DNA of 64,000 nt from Opitutaceae bacterium (GTDB lineage Bacteria; Verrucomicrobiota; Verrucomicrobiia; Opitutales; Opitutaceae): contig JADJZJ010000014.1 in NCBI GenBank assembly GCA_016715765.1, positions 35,173-99,172 on the forward strand. Reading direction: 5' to 3'. Within the stretch, counting starts at the first letter, position 1; each line of letters starts with the position of its first letter. The notes under the pieces are model-generated. The model was not told the origin of the DNA and did no database searches. It saw only the letters and a list, made by a program, of their open reading frames with translations. A program made the translations under genes and the position numbers. Positions 8,564-18,046 of this stretch are shown here, piece after piece.

Positions 8564-10729
8564 ATGTCGCCTCCCTGTCCGGCCGCCGCCACGCGCGGCC
8601 GCTTGCAGTTTCCTTGGTTCCTGTCCGGCCTGCTCCTGGCCGGAATCCTCCACGCGGCCCCGTCCCTCGACATCAGGTCCACCGCGACTCCGCCAGTGAT
8701 TGACGGCCGGCTAGATGACGCCGCCTGGACCACGGCGGCGCACAGCGACGCGCTTCGCCAGGTCTCGCCGCGCGAAAACGCCGACCCCACCGAGCGCACG
8801 GAGTTTTGGGTGACCTTCGACTCCAATCACTTCTACGTGGCCGTGCGCAGCCATGACTCCGCCGGACTGGCCGGCATCAGCGCCTACTCGCTGCAACGCG
8901 ACCAGGACAACGACTCCGACGATCTGGTCGGCATCGTGCTCGACACCTTTAACCGCCAGAGCGACGGCTACTTCTTCGGCCTCAGCGCCGCCGGCGGTCT
9001 CATCGACGGCCTCGTCCAGGACAAGGATCAGTCCAACGACGACTGGGACGGCCTCTGGCACGGCCGCGTCACCCGCGACGCCGGCGGCTGGAGCGCGGAG
9101 TTTTCCATCCCCCTGAAATCGCTTTCCTTCGATCCCGGCAACCGGACCTGGGGATTCAACGTCATCCGGGCCATCCGGCGGAAACAGGAAGTCCAGCGCT
9201 GGTCCGGCTTCACGCGCGCCCGTTCCGACGTGGCCCTGCCCGAGCTCGGCGAAATCAGGGGCCTCGAGGGTCTCCACCAGGGACGCGGCCTCGAACTCAA
9301 GCCCTACGCCAGCGTCACGCGGCGCTCCCGGCCTCGGGCCGGCGAAAAATCCACCGAGTTCAATCCCGGCCTCGACGTGGTCTGGCATGTTACCCCCTCG
9401 CTGGCCGCCACGCTCACCTTCAACACCGACTTCGCCGACGCCGAGGTGGATGAGCGCCAGGTCAACCTCGGGCGCTTCCCGCTCTTCTTCCCCGAAAAGC
9501 GCTCGTTCTTCACACAGGACGCCGCGCTCTTCACCTTCGGCGGCATCCTCAACGATCCGGTGCCCTTTTACTCGCGCCGCATCGGCCTCGCCGCCGACGG
9601 CACCAAGATCGATCTCCTCGGCGGCGCCAAGCTCACCGGTCGCACCGGACCGTGGACCATCGGCCTGCTCGACGTCATGACCGACGAATATGCCGGCGTC
9701 GGTTCCAAGAACCTGTTCGTCGGCCGCGTCGCCCGGCAGTTGCTCGCCGAGTCGAGTGTCGGCGTCATCACCACGCACGGCGACCCGCGCACCGACGGCG
9801 ACAATTCCCTCCTCGGCGTGGACTTCGCCTTCGTCAACAGCCATCTCCCCGGCGACAAATCGCTCAGCATCCGCGGCTCCATCCAGGCCACCGACTCCGA
9901 CTTCGCCGGCGGCCAGGGCACCGCCGCCACGGTCTGGGCCACCTACCCGAACGAACCATTCAGCGCCCAGTACTGGTACTCCCGGGTCGACGACCGCTTC
10001 GATCCCGCCCTCGGCTTCGTCTCGCGCACCGGCATCCAGGATTTCTACACCAACCATGACTTTGCCTGGCGGCCGAAAAAACGGTTCGTCGAGTCGGTCA
10101 ATTTTTTTGTCGAGACCGATCACATCACCGACCTCGGCAGCCGTCTGCTCGACGACGGCATCTGGACCGGCATCCACTGCAAGAACGCCCGTGGCGACTG
10201 GTTCAATATCTGGGGCAGCCACCGCCGCGAGGCTTACGCCGAACCTTTTGCCATCCGCCCCGGCATCATCATCCCGGTCGGCCATCATGGCGGCGAGGCC
10301 ATGCAGTTGCGCTTCGGCACCGCCACCTCCCGCGCCGTCAGCGCCGAGGTGCGCTGGCAGCACGGTGATTACCTCACCGGCCGGCAGGATGATCTGGAGG
10401 TGGAGGTCGCCTTACGCGCCGGCTATCGCGTGGAACTCGACCTCGCCACCCGCCTGCGCAACATCCGCCTGCCGCAGGGCGACTTCCGCGTTCAGACCGT
10501 CTACGCCAAGTCCGTCTACAACTTCAGTCCCGATCTTCAGCTCAGCCTGCTGGGGCAATACGACAACCTCTCCGAGACCCTCGGCATGAACTGTCGCATG
10601 AAATGGATCGTGCAGCCCGGCAACGAGGTCTTCCTCGTCGTCAACCAGGGCTACGACACGTCCCTCGACCGCCTCCGCCCCACCGGCAACGAAACCTCGC
10701 TCAAGGGCGCGTGGACGTACCGGTATTGA
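8564..10729 (+). CDS. Outer-membrane beta-barrel protein with CBM9-like N-terminus (DUF5916 family)
   Basis: 721 residues. I chose the ATG at 8564 because it gives a signal peptide (LQFPWFLSGLLLAGILHAAP); an in-frame TTG 33 bases upstream is less likely. Residues about 30-200 resemble carbohydrate-binding module family 9 (PPVIDGRLDDAAW, FWVTFDSNHFYVAV). The remainder matches the DUF5916 pattern (FFPEKRSFFTQDAALF, FYSRRIGLAADGTKI) followed by alternating polar and hydrophobic strands expected of an outer-membrane barrel. Such proteins are common in Bacteroidota and Verrucomicrobiota, and their function is unproven. The location between copper-export genes may be incidental. Confidence 0.82.
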   Translation: MSPPCPAAATRGRLQFPWFLSGLLLAGILHAAPSLDIRSTATPPVIDGRLDDAAWTTAAHSDALRQVSPRENADPTERTEFWVTFDSNHFYVAVRSHDSAGLAGISAYSLQRDQDNDSDDLVGIVLDTFNRQSDGYFFGLSAAGGLIDGLVQDKDQSNDDWDGLWHGRVTRDAGGWSAEFSIPLKSLSFDPGNRTWGFNVIRAIRRKQEVQRWSGFTRARSDVALPELGEIRGLEGLHQGRGLELKPYASVTRRSRPRAGEKSTEFNPGLDVVWHVTPSLAATLTFNTDFADAEVDERQVNLGRFPLFFPEKRSFFTQDAALFTFGGILNDPVPFYSRRIGLAADGTKIDLLGGAKLTGRTGPWTIGLLDVMTDEYAGVGSKNLFVGRVARQLLAESSVGVITTHGDPRTDGDNSLLGVDFAFVNSHLPGDKSLSIRGSIQATDSDFAGGQGTAATVWATYPNEPFSAQYWYSRVDDRFDPALGFVSRTGIQDFYTNHDFAWRPKKRFVESVNFFVETDHITDLGSRLLDDGIWTGIHCKNARGDWFNIWGSHRREAYAEPFAIRPGIIIPVGHHGGEAMQLRFGTATSRAVSAEVRWQHGDYLTGRQDDLEVEVALRAGYRVELDLATRLRNIRLPQGDFRVQTVYAKSVYNFSPDLQLSLLGQYDNLSETLGMNCRMKWIVQPGNEVFLVVNQGYDTSLDRLRPTGNETSLKGAWTYRY

Positions 10730-10794
10730 AGCGAGAAAAAATCCGAAGAGGCGCGAACGGACTCATACCAATCGCCCAAGGCATTTGGGGTTGG

Positions 10795-10982
10795 GTAGCT
10801 ACGAGCGTGAGCGAGTGGATCACACGCTGCGTACGCCAAACTCCACTCGCTCACGCTCGTGGCTACCCTGATGCCGATGGGGCCGCACTGATAATTCCGA
10901 TGTAGGGCCGGACCTTGGTCCGCACCTTAAATTTCCTTTCGGCACCCTAGCCGCATAAGGCGTCACCGAGGTGACGCCCTGC
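10795..10982. repeat. Two REP-type elements in the gap before the second export operon
   Basis: 10795-10866 is an inverted pair of the GTAGCTACGAGCGTGAGCGA family. 10902-10982 begins GTAGGGCCGGACCTTGGTCC and ends with GGCGTCACCGAGGTGACGCC, a perfect hairpin of a family seen again at 43852-43971 and 61855-61877. No gene or other signal is seen in 10730-11039. Confidence 0.8.
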
Positions 10983-11039
10983 ATTCGCGAAAGCAGCAGG
11001 CACTTGACTCTCCGGCACGGCCGGCGACTGTTCCGGCCT

Positions 11040-11444
11040 GTGAAGCGTCTGTTCCAATCCGTCGCGCTGCTGCTGCTGGCCCTCTGGCTGCCGGCGACGC
11101 TGCATTGCGATCTGGAAGCCGCCGAACTCTGGGTCGAACATGCTGAAGACCACGCCGCCGTGTCTGATTCCTGCTGCCAGGCTGGTCTGGGCTGCACGCA
11201 AGATGGCTGCGACACGCTGGAAGGCTCCGCGGTCAAGTCCTCCGGAACCTTCGCCCGGGCCCCGTTGCCGGCCCCCTTTGTCTGTTGCTGCCTGATCTGC
11301 CTGCCGCCGGCCGAGCCGGCGTCGCTGCTCGCAGCCGTGCCGATTCAGTATCGGTTGGCTCCGGAATTGGACTGGGTCCCCATCGTCCATTTTGCCCGCC
11401 GCGCCGCGCCCCTGTCGCGCGCGCCTTCGTTCGTCGGTTGCTGA
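11040..11444 (+). CDS. Small secreted Cys-rich protein at the head of the metal-export operon
   Basis: 134 residues if started at the GTG at 11040, which gives a clean signal peptide (LFQSVALLLLALWLPATLHC). An upstream in-frame start at 10971 would place 23 residues before it and overlap a repeat, so it is less likely. The mature part is rich in cysteine: DSCCQAGLGC, QDGCD and FVCCCLICLPP. I do not recognise a family. Short secreted Cys- or His-rich proteins ahead of TolC/CzcA genes are a recurring arrangement, and this window shows the same pattern before both TonB receptors. A periplasmic metal-binding role is inferred only from the cysteines and the neighbours. Confidence 0.6.
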   Translation: MKRLFQSVALLLLALWLPATLHCDLEAAELWVEHAEDHAAVSDSCCQAGLGCTQDGCDTLEGSAVKSSGTFARAPLPAPFVCCCLICLPPAEPASLLAAVPIQYRLAPELDWVPIVHFARRAAPLSRAPSFVGC

Positions 11445-11552
11445 TCAGTCCCTGCGCGGACTGACAGGTTTTCCGCCCACCCCCGGTGCCGTGCACCGGG
11501 TCTGCTCCCGGACCAGTCCGTCCGGAGTTCAACCACGATACCCTTCGAAGCC

Positions 11553-12830
11553 ATGTTCACTTTTTCCCAATCACTCCGCCCGTTCATCGGGTTCCTGCTG
11601 CTGGCCGCCGCTGTCCGGGCGGAGCCCGCACCCGCGACGATTCCCCTGCCGGAACTCGTCGCCGGGATTCTGTCCAACAATCCCGAACTCGGATTCTACG
11701 AGGCCGAGATCGCCGCCGCCAGGGCCGGCCTGCTGGCCGCCGGCACGCGCGCCAACCCCGAACTCTCCCTCGATCTCGGCCGTCGCCGCGTCACCGATCC
11801 CACCGGCGTGCTCGCGGGTGAAGGCACGGCCTGGGGCGTGTCCGTCACGCAGACATTCGAGTGGCCCGGCCGGGTCGCGCTCCGCAAGGCCGTGGCCAAC
11901 CGCCAGGTCGAACTGGCCGGACTCGGGCTCGCCCGGTTCCGGGCCGCCCTGGAGGCGCGCGCGCAAATGCTCGCGTTCAACCTGCATCACGCCGCCGAGA
12001 AAAGCGCCGCCGTCCGCGAGGTCGCCGACCGCTTCGCCGCCCTCAAGGCCATCTTCCTCGCGCGCGACCCGTCGGGCCTGACCCCGCTCCTGGAGACCCG
12101 CGTCATCGAGGCGCAGGAACTCGCGCTCCAGCGCCGGGCCACCGATGCCGGACTCGCCGCCGCCGCCGCCCTGGTGGAGTTGAACCAGCTCCGCGGCGCC
12201 GCGCCGGATGCCGCGCTGCAGGTGGCGGCCGGCTCGCCGTCATTCCCACCGGCCCCGGACAACGACGCGTTGTTGACCGCCGCCCGCGAGGGCAATTTCG
12301 ATTTCCGCGCGAGCAAGGTGGAACTGGAACAGCAGGGCTACTCCGTCCAGCTCGCGAAGCATGAACGCAATCCGGGCTTCAGCGTGAGCCCGTATTTCTC
12401 CCAGGCCCAGGCCGGCGACCGGGAGCGGAATTTTGGCATCGGCCTCTCCCTGCCGCTCCCAGTCCCCGGCGGCAATCACGCCGCCACCGCCGCCCGCGCC
12501 CGCCAGCGCCAGGCCGAGGTGGCCTTGCTGGTCGCCCAGCGGGAACTGGAACGCGCGGTGCTGACGACGGCCCAGGCCTACCGGGCCAAGGTTGCGGAAA
12601 TGCAACGCTGGTCACCGGACACCGTGCAGCAATTCCGCGAAGCCGCCGCGCTGGCCGACCGGCATTTTCGCCTCGGGGCGGTCCCCATCGGCACCTACGT
12701 CGAATTGCAGTCCAGCTACCTCGATGCCGTCGAGGCGCTGCTCGACACGCAGGCCGAGGCCCTCGAGGCCGGCCTGAAATTGCAGCAGCTCACCGGTCTC
12801 AACCTCAACCTGGGCGGACTCCAACCATGA
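11553..12830 (+). CDS. TolC-family outer-membrane channel of a metal efflux system (CusC/CzcC-like)
   Basis: 425 residues with a signal peptide (FIGFLLLAAAVRAEPAPAT) and the usual two long helical repeats of outer-membrane efflux proteins: LVAGILSNNPELGFYEAEIA, AGLLAAGTRANPELSLDLGR and WPGRVALRKAVANRQVELA in the first half; GNFDFRASKVELEQQGYSVQ and FRLGAVPIGTYVELQSSYLD in the second. It forms the exit duct of a tripartite pump. The stop codon overlaps the ATG of the next gene (ATGA), so the three export genes are translationally coupled. Confidence 0.9.
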   Translation: MFTFSQSLRPFIGFLLLAAAVRAEPAPATIPLPELVAGILSNNPELGFYEAEIAAARAGLLAAGTRANPELSLDLGRRRVTDPTGVLAGEGTAWGVSVTQTFEWPGRVALRKAVANRQVELAGLGLARFRAALEARAQMLAFNLHHAAEKSAAVREVADRFAALKAIFLARDPSGLTPLLETRVIEAQELALQRRATDAGLAAAAALVELNQLRGAAPDAALQVAAGSPSFPPAPDNDALLTAAREGNFDFRASKVELEQQGYSVQLAKHERNPGFSVSPYFSQAQAGDRERNFGIGLSLPLPVPGGNHAATAARARQRQAEVALLVAQRELERAVLTTAQAYRAKVAEMQRWSPDTVQQFREAAALADRHFRLGAVPIGTYVELQSSYLDAVEALLDTQAEALEAGLKLQQLTGLNLNLGGLQP

Positions 12831-13285
12831 AGACCCTGCCCCTCCTTCTCGCCGCAGTGCTGCTCATGGCCGGACTCAACGGCTGCAACCGCTCCGCCGC
12901 CGAAACCGGCGAGGCCCACGCCGACGCCGCCCAGGCGGCGCATTACAAGGCCGGCCACGGGCTCCAGCTCTCGCCGTCCGCCGCCCGATTCATCGGGCTG
13001 GCCACCGCCGAGGTCGGCACGCAGGAAGTCGGCGACGCCGGTTCCGTCACCGCCATTCCCAACGCCGCCCTCCTCCGCACCGTGAAGGGTGATTTCGTTT
13101 TCGTGGCCAACGGCGACTGGTATCTGCGCACGCCCGTGCAGATCGGAGCCGCCCACGGTGACTGGCTGGAAGTGACCGGCGGTCTCTATGAAGGCGACAC
13201 GGTCGTCACCCAGGGCGCCAACGCCCTCTGGCTCGCCGAACTCTCGGCCACCAACGGAGGCGTCGGCTGCGCCGATGGACACTGA
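12827..13285 (+). CDS. Very short RND adaptor-like lipoprotein (mini-CzcB)
   Basis: 152 residues with a lipoprotein signal (LLLAAVLLMAGLNGC). After a variable segment (EAHADAAQAAHYKAGHG) come LSPSAARFIGLATAEVGT and then the C-terminal part of a CzcB-type adaptor: IPNAALLRTVKGDFVFVANG, WLEVTGGLYEGDTVVTQGAN. The lipoyl domain, coiled-coil hairpin and most of the beta-barrel, which should make the protein about 350-450 residues long, are absent. The reading frame is clean and overlaps both neighbours by ATGA junctions, so this does not look like random decay. It may cooperate with another adaptor, or contact only the pump's periplasmic domain. Confidence 0.75.
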   Translation: MKTLPLLLAAVLLMAGLNGCNRSAAETGEAHADAAQAAHYKAGHGLQLSPSAARFIGLATAEVGTQEVGDAGSVTAIPNAALLRTVKGDFVFVANGDWYLRTPVQIGAAHGDWLEVTGGLYEGDTVVTQGANALWLAELSATNGGVGCADGH

Positions 13286-16200
13286 TGCTCAACCGCATCA
13301 TTGATTTTTCCCTGGAGCGCCGGGGCCTCGTGATCTTCATCACGCTGCTTTTTGTGATCGCCGGCCTCTGGTCCGCCACCCGCGTCGCCATCGACGCCGT
13401 GCCCGACATCACGAGCCCGCAGGTCCAGGTCAACACCCCCGTGGATGCCCTGGCGCCCGAGGAGATCGAGACCCTCGTGACCGTGCCCATCGAGATCGAG
13501 ATGTCCGGCCTCCCCGGCATGGTCGAGCTGCGCTCGCTGTCGAAGTTCGGCCTCTCGCAGATCACCATGACCTTTCGGGACGGCACCGATATCTACCGGA
13601 CGCGCCAACTCGTCACCGAGCGCCTGGCGCACGCCCGGGAAAACCTGCCCGCCGGCGTCGCGCCCGGCCTCGCGCCCATCAGCACCGGCCTGGGAGAAAT
13701 CGTTTACTACACCGTTCGCTATAAAACCGACGCCCCCGACCGGCCGGCCGACCGCATTGACCAACTCCGGGCCCTGCGCCAGCTGCATGACTACACGATC
13801 AAGCCCCTGCTGCGCGCCACCCCCGGCCTCGCCGAGGTCAACGCCATCGGCGGCTACGAGAAACAGATCGTCATCGAACCCGACCCGAAAAAACTCGCCG
13901 ATGCCGGCGTGAGTTTCGACCAGCTCGCCGACGTCATCGCCAAGAGCACCGAAAACGCCGGCGGCGGCCTGCTCGAACTCGGCGGCGAGGCCATCGTCGT
14001 GCGCGCCGACACCCGCGCCCGCTCACTTGATGACCTCGCCAATCTCCCCGTGAAATTTGTCGGCGCCCCCCGGCCGCTGCTCGTCCGCGACCTGGCCGCC
14101 ATCGGCATCGGCTCCGCCGTGCGCACCGGCGCGTCCACCGAGGACGGCGAGGAAACCGTGACCGGCGCCGCCGTCATGCTCGCCGGCGAGAACAGCCGCC
14201 TCGTGGCCCGCGCCGTGGTGGCCCGCCTCCGGGTGATCGGGGAAAAGCTGCCGCCGGGCATCGAGCTCCGCGTGGTCTACGACCGCTCCGATCTCGTCCA
14301 CACCACCATCAACACCGTGCGGACCAACCTCTTCGAGGGCGCCGTGCTGGTGGCCGCGATCCTCTTCGCCCTGCTCGGTCACTGGCGCGCGGCGACCATC
14401 GTCACGCTCGCGATCCCGCTCTCCTTCCTGTTCATGCTGACCGGCATGGCGCAGGGCCGGTTGAGCGCCAACCTCATGAGTCTCGGCGCGATCGACTTCG
14501 GCCTGATCGTCGACGGTTCGATCGTGATGGTGGAGCACATCTTCCGCCGGCTGGCCGGAAAGCAGCACGCCCTCGGGCGGCTGCTCTCGCCCCCGGAGCG
14601 ACTCGCCGAGGTCCGCTCCGCGGCCCACGAGGTCGCGCGGCCGATGTTCTTCGGCGTGCTGATCATCCTGCTGGTCTACGCGCCGGTCATCGCGCTCACC
14701 GGCATCGAGGGGAAAATGTTCCGGCCCATGGCGCTCGCCGTGATGCTCGCCCTCGGCGGCGCGCTCGCGCTCGCCCTCACGCTGATGCCCGTGCTCTGCG
14801 CCCGGTTCCTCTCCGGGAAACTCAGCGAGCGCGAAAGCTGGCTGGTCCGCGCCGTCAAGGCCCTCTACGCCCCGCTCCTCGACCGCGCCCTGCGCGCCCG
14901 CGGACTCGTGGTCGCCTGCGCCCTCCTGCTCGTGGCCGGCGCGGGCTGGCAGTTCACCCGCCTCGGCGCCGAGTTCATTCCGCAACTGGACGAGGGCGCC
15001 ATCGCCCTGCAGATGATCCGCGGCAACAGCGTCGGCCTCGACGCGTCCATCGACCTGCAGCGCCGCTCCGAGCGGCTCCTGCGGGAGAAATTCCCGGAGA
15101 TCCGCCACCTCTTCGCCCGTCTGGGCACCGCCGAGATCGCGATGGATCCGATGGGACCGAACACCTCCGACACCTACGTCTTCTTCCACCCGCGCGACAC
15201 CTGGCGCCGGATCGGCGGACGCCCGGCCACCAAGGCGGAGCTGGTCGAACTCATCCGCGCCGAACTGACCGCGACCATCCCCGGTCAGACCTACCTCTTC
15301 ACGCAACCCGTCCAGCTGCGCTTCAACGAGATCATGGCCGGGGCCCGCGCCGACCTCTCGCTCAAGATCTACGGCGACGACTTCGCGGAGCTCGAGCGCC
15401 TGGCCGCCGCCGCGCGCGACCTGCTCCGCGGCATACCCGGCGGGGGTGACGTCGAATTCGACGCCCTGGGCCGCGTGCCCGTCCTGGAAATCACGGCGAA
15501 ACGCGGATCTCTCCAGCGCCTCAACCTGCACGCCGACGAGATCAACCGCGTCGTCGCCACCGCCCTCGGCGGCCGCGAGGCCGGCGCCCTCGTCGAGGGC
15601 AGCCGCCGCGTACCGGTCGTCGTGCGCCTGCCCGAGTCCAGCCGGCTCGACCTCGCCGCCCTGCGCGAACTGCCTGTGCGCACCGATGAGGACGACGGCG
15701 TGCAGGTGCCGCTGTCGCGCCTCGCCGACCTCACCGTGGCCGACCGGGTCGGCACCATCACGCGCGAGGACACGCAGCGCCGCGTCGCCATTCTCATCAA
15801 CGTCCGCGGCCGCGACACCGAGAGCTTCGTGCACGAGGCCGCGGCCGCGCTCCGGCGTTCGCTGCCCTTCCCACCGGGCTACACGTTCGAGTTCGGCGGC
15901 CAGTTCGAGAACCTCCAGGCCGCCCGCGCCCGCCTCGCGCTGATCGTGCCCGCCGCCCTCGCCCTGATCTTCGCGCTCATCTACCTGACCTTCGGCAGCG
16001 CCCGCCAGGCCGCGATGATCTTCGTCTGCGTGCCGCTGGCCGCCGTCGGCGGGGTCGCCGCGCTCTGGCTGCGCGGCCTGCCGTTCACGATTCCCGCGGC
16101 CGTCGGCTTTGTCGCCCTCTCCGGCATCGCCGTGCTCAACGGCATCATGCTGCTGAGTTTCATCAACCTCCTGCGCCAGCAGGGCCGCGCCGTGCGCCCC

Positions 16201-16428
16201 GCCGTGGTCGAGGGTACGCTCACCCGGTTGCGGCCGCTGCTCATGACCGCCCTCGTCGCGTCGCTCGGTTTCCTGCCAATGGCGCTCTCCACCGGCCCCG
16301 GCGCCGAGGTGCAGCGCCCGCTCGCGACCGTCGTCATCGGCGGCATCCTCACCTCCACCCTCCTCACCCTCCTCGTGCTGCCGGTGATCTACGACTGGAT
16401 CGAAGGCAGGAAAGCAAAAACCAATTAA
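13285..16428 (+). CDS. czcA: CzcA/CusA-family heavy-metal RND efflux pump
   Basis: 1,047 residues, full length for the family and free of frameshifts. The N-terminus is MLNRIIDFSLERRGLVIFI, followed by VAIDAVPDITSPQVQVNT. The HME-RND membrane motif DFGLIVDGSIVMVEH lies near residue 410 and carries the Asp pair used for proton relay. ITREDTQRRVAILINVRGRD marks the second porter domain. It forms the inner-membrane engine of the tripartite exporter with the upstream channel and mini-adaptor. Substrate (Zn/Co/Cd or Cu/Ag) cannot be fixed from what I can see. It starts within the mini-adaptor stop codon. Confidence 0.93.
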   Translation: MLNRIIDFSLERRGLVIFITLLFVIAGLWSATRVAIDAVPDITSPQVQVNTPVDALAPEEIETLVTVPIEIEMSGLPGMVELRSLSKFGLSQITMTFRDGTDIYRTRQLVTERLAHARENLPAGVAPGLAPISTGLGEIVYYTVRYKTDAPDRPADRIDQLRALRQLHDYTIKPLLRATPGLAEVNAIGGYEKQIVIEPDPKKLADAGVSFDQLADVIAKSTENAGGGLLELGGEAIVVRADTRARSLDDLANLPVKFVGAPRPLLVRDLAAIGIGSAVRTGASTEDGEETVTGAAVMLAGENSRLVARAVVARLRVIGEKLPPGIELRVVYDRSDLVHTTINTVRTNLFEGAVLVAAILFALLGHWRAATIVTLAIPLSFLFMLTGMAQGRLSANLMSLGAIDFGLIVDGSIVMVEHIFRRLAGKQHALGRLLSPPERLAEVRSAAHEVARPMFFGVLIILLVYAPVIALTGIEGKMFRPMALAVMLALGGALALALTLMPVLCARFLSGKLSERESWLVRAVKALYAPLLDRALRARGLVVACALLLVAGAGWQFTRLGAEFIPQLDEGAIALQMIRGNSVGLDASIDLQRRSERLLREKFPEIRHLFARLGTAEIAMDPMGPNTSDTYVFFHPRDTWRRIGGRPATKAELVELIRAELTATIPGQTYLFTQPVQLRFNEIMAGARADLSLKIYGDDFAELERLAAAARDLLRGIPGGGDVEFDALGRVPVLEITAKRGSLQRLNLHADEINRVVATALGGREAGALVEGSRRVPVVVRLPESSRLDLAALRELPVRTDEDDGVQVPLSRLADLTVADRVGTITREDTQRRVAILINVRGRDTESFVHEAAAALRRSLPFPPGYTFEFGGQFENLQAARARLALIVPAALALIFALIYLTFGSARQAAMIFVCVPLAAVGGVAALWLRGLPFTIPAAVGFVALSGIAVLNGIMLLSFINLLRQQGRAVRPAVVEGTLTRLRPLLMTALVASLGFLPMALSTGPGAEVQRPLATVVIGGILTSTLLTLLVLPVIYDWIEGRKAKTN

Positions 16429-16492
16429 CCACGGATTTCACGGATGGCACGGATCCGAATCCCATCCGCGCAATCCGCGATATCCGCGGAAA
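16426..16492. repeat. 9-mer-array element TTAACCACGGATTTCACGG
   Basis: Directly behind the pump stop codon, units CCACGGATT, TCACGGATG and GCACGGATC are followed by looser inverted units (ATCCGCGCAATCCGCGATAT). The same family flanks many genes in this window, often as the two arms of a long inverted repeat. Confidence 0.75.
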
Positions 16493-16501
16493 AATAATCT
16501 C

Positions 16502-16943
16502 ATGAAAACCAGACACCTCCTCCTCGCCTTGGTGGCCTGCGCCACCGCCTCCCTCGCCTTGGGCGAGGACAGGATCGTCGCCGGGCCCAAGGGCGGGCGC
16601 CTGCTCGCCACCGCGCCGCACGCGACCGAGTTCTTCGTGACCGCCGACCGCAAGGTCGAGATCACCTTCTATGATGCGGCCCCTGAAGCCAGTGACGCCC
16701 GCGACCCAGGTCGTCACGGTCACCGCCGAAACCACCGACGGCCGGGTGACGATCCCGCTCACGCCCAATGGCGATGCCTTGGTTTCAAGTCGGCCCTTGC
16801 CGGCCGGGGAAGCCTACCGCGTGGTCGTACAGGTCCGCGCCGCCCCCGGCGACAAGCCGAAAAATTTCCGCATCGATCTCAACCTCGCGACCTGCAGCGG
16901 CTGCCAGCACGCCGAGTACGCCTGTACCTGCACGGAGCATTGA
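16502..16943 (+). CDS. Small secreted Cys-rich protein, interrupted by a frameshift
   Basis: The first part (MKTRHLLLALVACATASLAL, then VAGPKGGRLLATAPHATEFF) reads up to about 16680. The continuation (LKPVTPATQVVTVTAETTDG to the end CSGCQHAEYACTCTEH) is in another frame. Removing one C from the CCCC at 16681-16684 restores one protein of about 146 residues, so a homopolymer error or recent frameshift is likely. The GGRLL...FFVTADRKVEITFYD pattern resembles the N-terminal segment of CusB/CzcB proteins and the lipoprotein at 18047. The signal peptide and terminal CxxC/CxC motifs suggest a periplasmic metal-binding protein belonging to the export operon. Confidence 0.65.
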
Positions 16944-16963
16944 ACCGACCGCTGGTGCGAGAT

Positions 16964-17191
16964 GTAGGGCGGGGATTCCTCCTTCGCCGGGCCTACGGAG
17001 GACAGGTCCGATCCCCGCCTTTGTATTAATCCGCTTACCCCATCTTTCTCTTTCCTCTTTATCTTTCTCTTTCGTCAGGTCGCGACTCCCGCCAATCCCT
17101 CAGGCCCGAGAAAGAGAAAGATTAAGAGAAAGAGAAAGATTGGAATCTAGCGCGGGTAACAAAAAGGCGGGGATCGGAATCCCCGCCCTAC
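16964..17191. repeat. Large REPIN-like inverted pair with nested purine/pyrimidine hairpin
   Basis: Outer arms start GTAGGGCGGGGATTCC and end GGAATCCCCGCCCTAC. Inside, CTTTCTCTTTCCTCTTTATC (about 17042-17078) faces GAAAGAGAAAGATTAAGAGA (about 17110-17145), a second inverted repeat of short purine-tract units. Nothing else is visible in the gap before the ferritin gene. Confidence 0.8.
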
Positions 17192-17233
17192 AATGACAAA
17201 GGCCGCCTTGGCGGCTGGCCGTAATCCCCGACC

Positions 17234-17737
17234 TTACTTCTCCCCGAGCAATTCCTTCTCAAGATGGTGGTCGAGATAGAAGCTGCCGCCGCCGCAGGAG
17301 GCGCGCTCCACCTTGGCGACCATCTTCTCACCCCAGGCCTCCTCCTCCACCTGCTCGTTGATGAACCACTGGAGCATGATCTGCACCGGGTAATCGTTGT
17401 GCTGCAGCGCGGCGGCATAGGCGGCATTGATGCCCGCGGTGTTGGTCCGCTCGAGTTCGAGGGCCGTCCGGGCCACGTCAATCAGGCTGGGAAATTCATG
17501 GCGGGGGGCCGGCAGCGCGCCGATCCGGGGCAACACGCCACGGTCCACCAGGTGCGCCAGCATCTTGCCCGCATGCTCGCGTTCCTCACCCGCCTGCCGA
17601 TGGAAGAATTTGCCGAAGCCGTCCCAATCCCTCACCTGGCACCAATAGGCCATGGCCAGGTAGCAGTTGGCGGCGTAAAGTTCGTGCGTGAGTTGCTTTT
17701 CAATGGCTTCGACAACGGCGGGGACGGGTATGCTCAT
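17234..17737 (-). CDS. Bacterial ferritin
   Basis: 167 residues, the usual length of FtnA-type ferritins, with a four-helix-bundle pattern. Ferroxidase-site residues are visible: Glu in QLTHELYAANCYLAM, the ExxH motif in AGEEREHAGKML, Glu in ALELERTNTAGIN and Glu/Gln in WFINEQVEEEAW. It oxidises Fe(II) and stores it as mineral in a 24-subunit cytoplasmic shell; no haem-ligand Met is evident, so it is not bacterioferritin. It stands alone on the minus strand, convergent with the export operon. Linking it to the metal cluster is reasonable because copper stress mobilises iron, but this is inference. Confidence 0.9.
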   Translation of the reverse strand: MSIPVPAVVEAIEKQLTHELYAANCYLAMAYWCQVRDWDGFGKFFHRQAGEEREHAGKMLAHLVDRGVLPRIGALPAPRHEFPSLIDVARTALELERTNTAGINAAYAAALQHNDYPVQIMLQWFINEQVEEEAWGEKMVAKVERASCGGGSFYLDHHLEKELLGEK

Positions 17738-17855
17738 AGGGATGATGGTTAAGCTGGAGACAGGCCGTGACGGCCTCGTCCCAAGGCAATCGCGGAGCGG
17801 AACGTTGTCAAACCCGGTAGATCAGTCGGAACCCAAGCCTCAAAAGCAAAAGCAT

Positions 17856-17942
17856 TATTAACCGCAGAGATCGCAAAGAACACATGGATAAAATCAAATC
17901 CCGATCCGGTCTTTGCGTTCCTTGCGTTCTTTGCGGTAAAAT
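17856..17942. repeat. 9-mer-array hairpin, CTTTGCGTT subfamily
   Basis: TTAACCGCAGAGATCGCAAA on the left faces TCTTTGCGT, TCCTTGCGT, TCTTTGCGG, TAAAA on the right. It occupies the gap between the divergently read ferritin and lipoprotein genes. The promoters of both would have to lie close to it. Nothing else is seen in 17738-18046. Confidence 0.75.
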
Positions 17943-18046
17943 CCGGATTCTCCTACTCCACGTCATTTCGTCTCCCCACCTGGCATCTGCAGAGTTGCGA
18001 TCATACCGGACTCGCCCGATATCATGGGACTCCTCCAATCTGCCAT

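Noticed and set aside
17755..17790. GGAGACAGGCCGTGACGGCC as another GGAG-foot REP
   Set aside because: Only a single imperfect stem with no partner or second copy in the window; left out as too weak.
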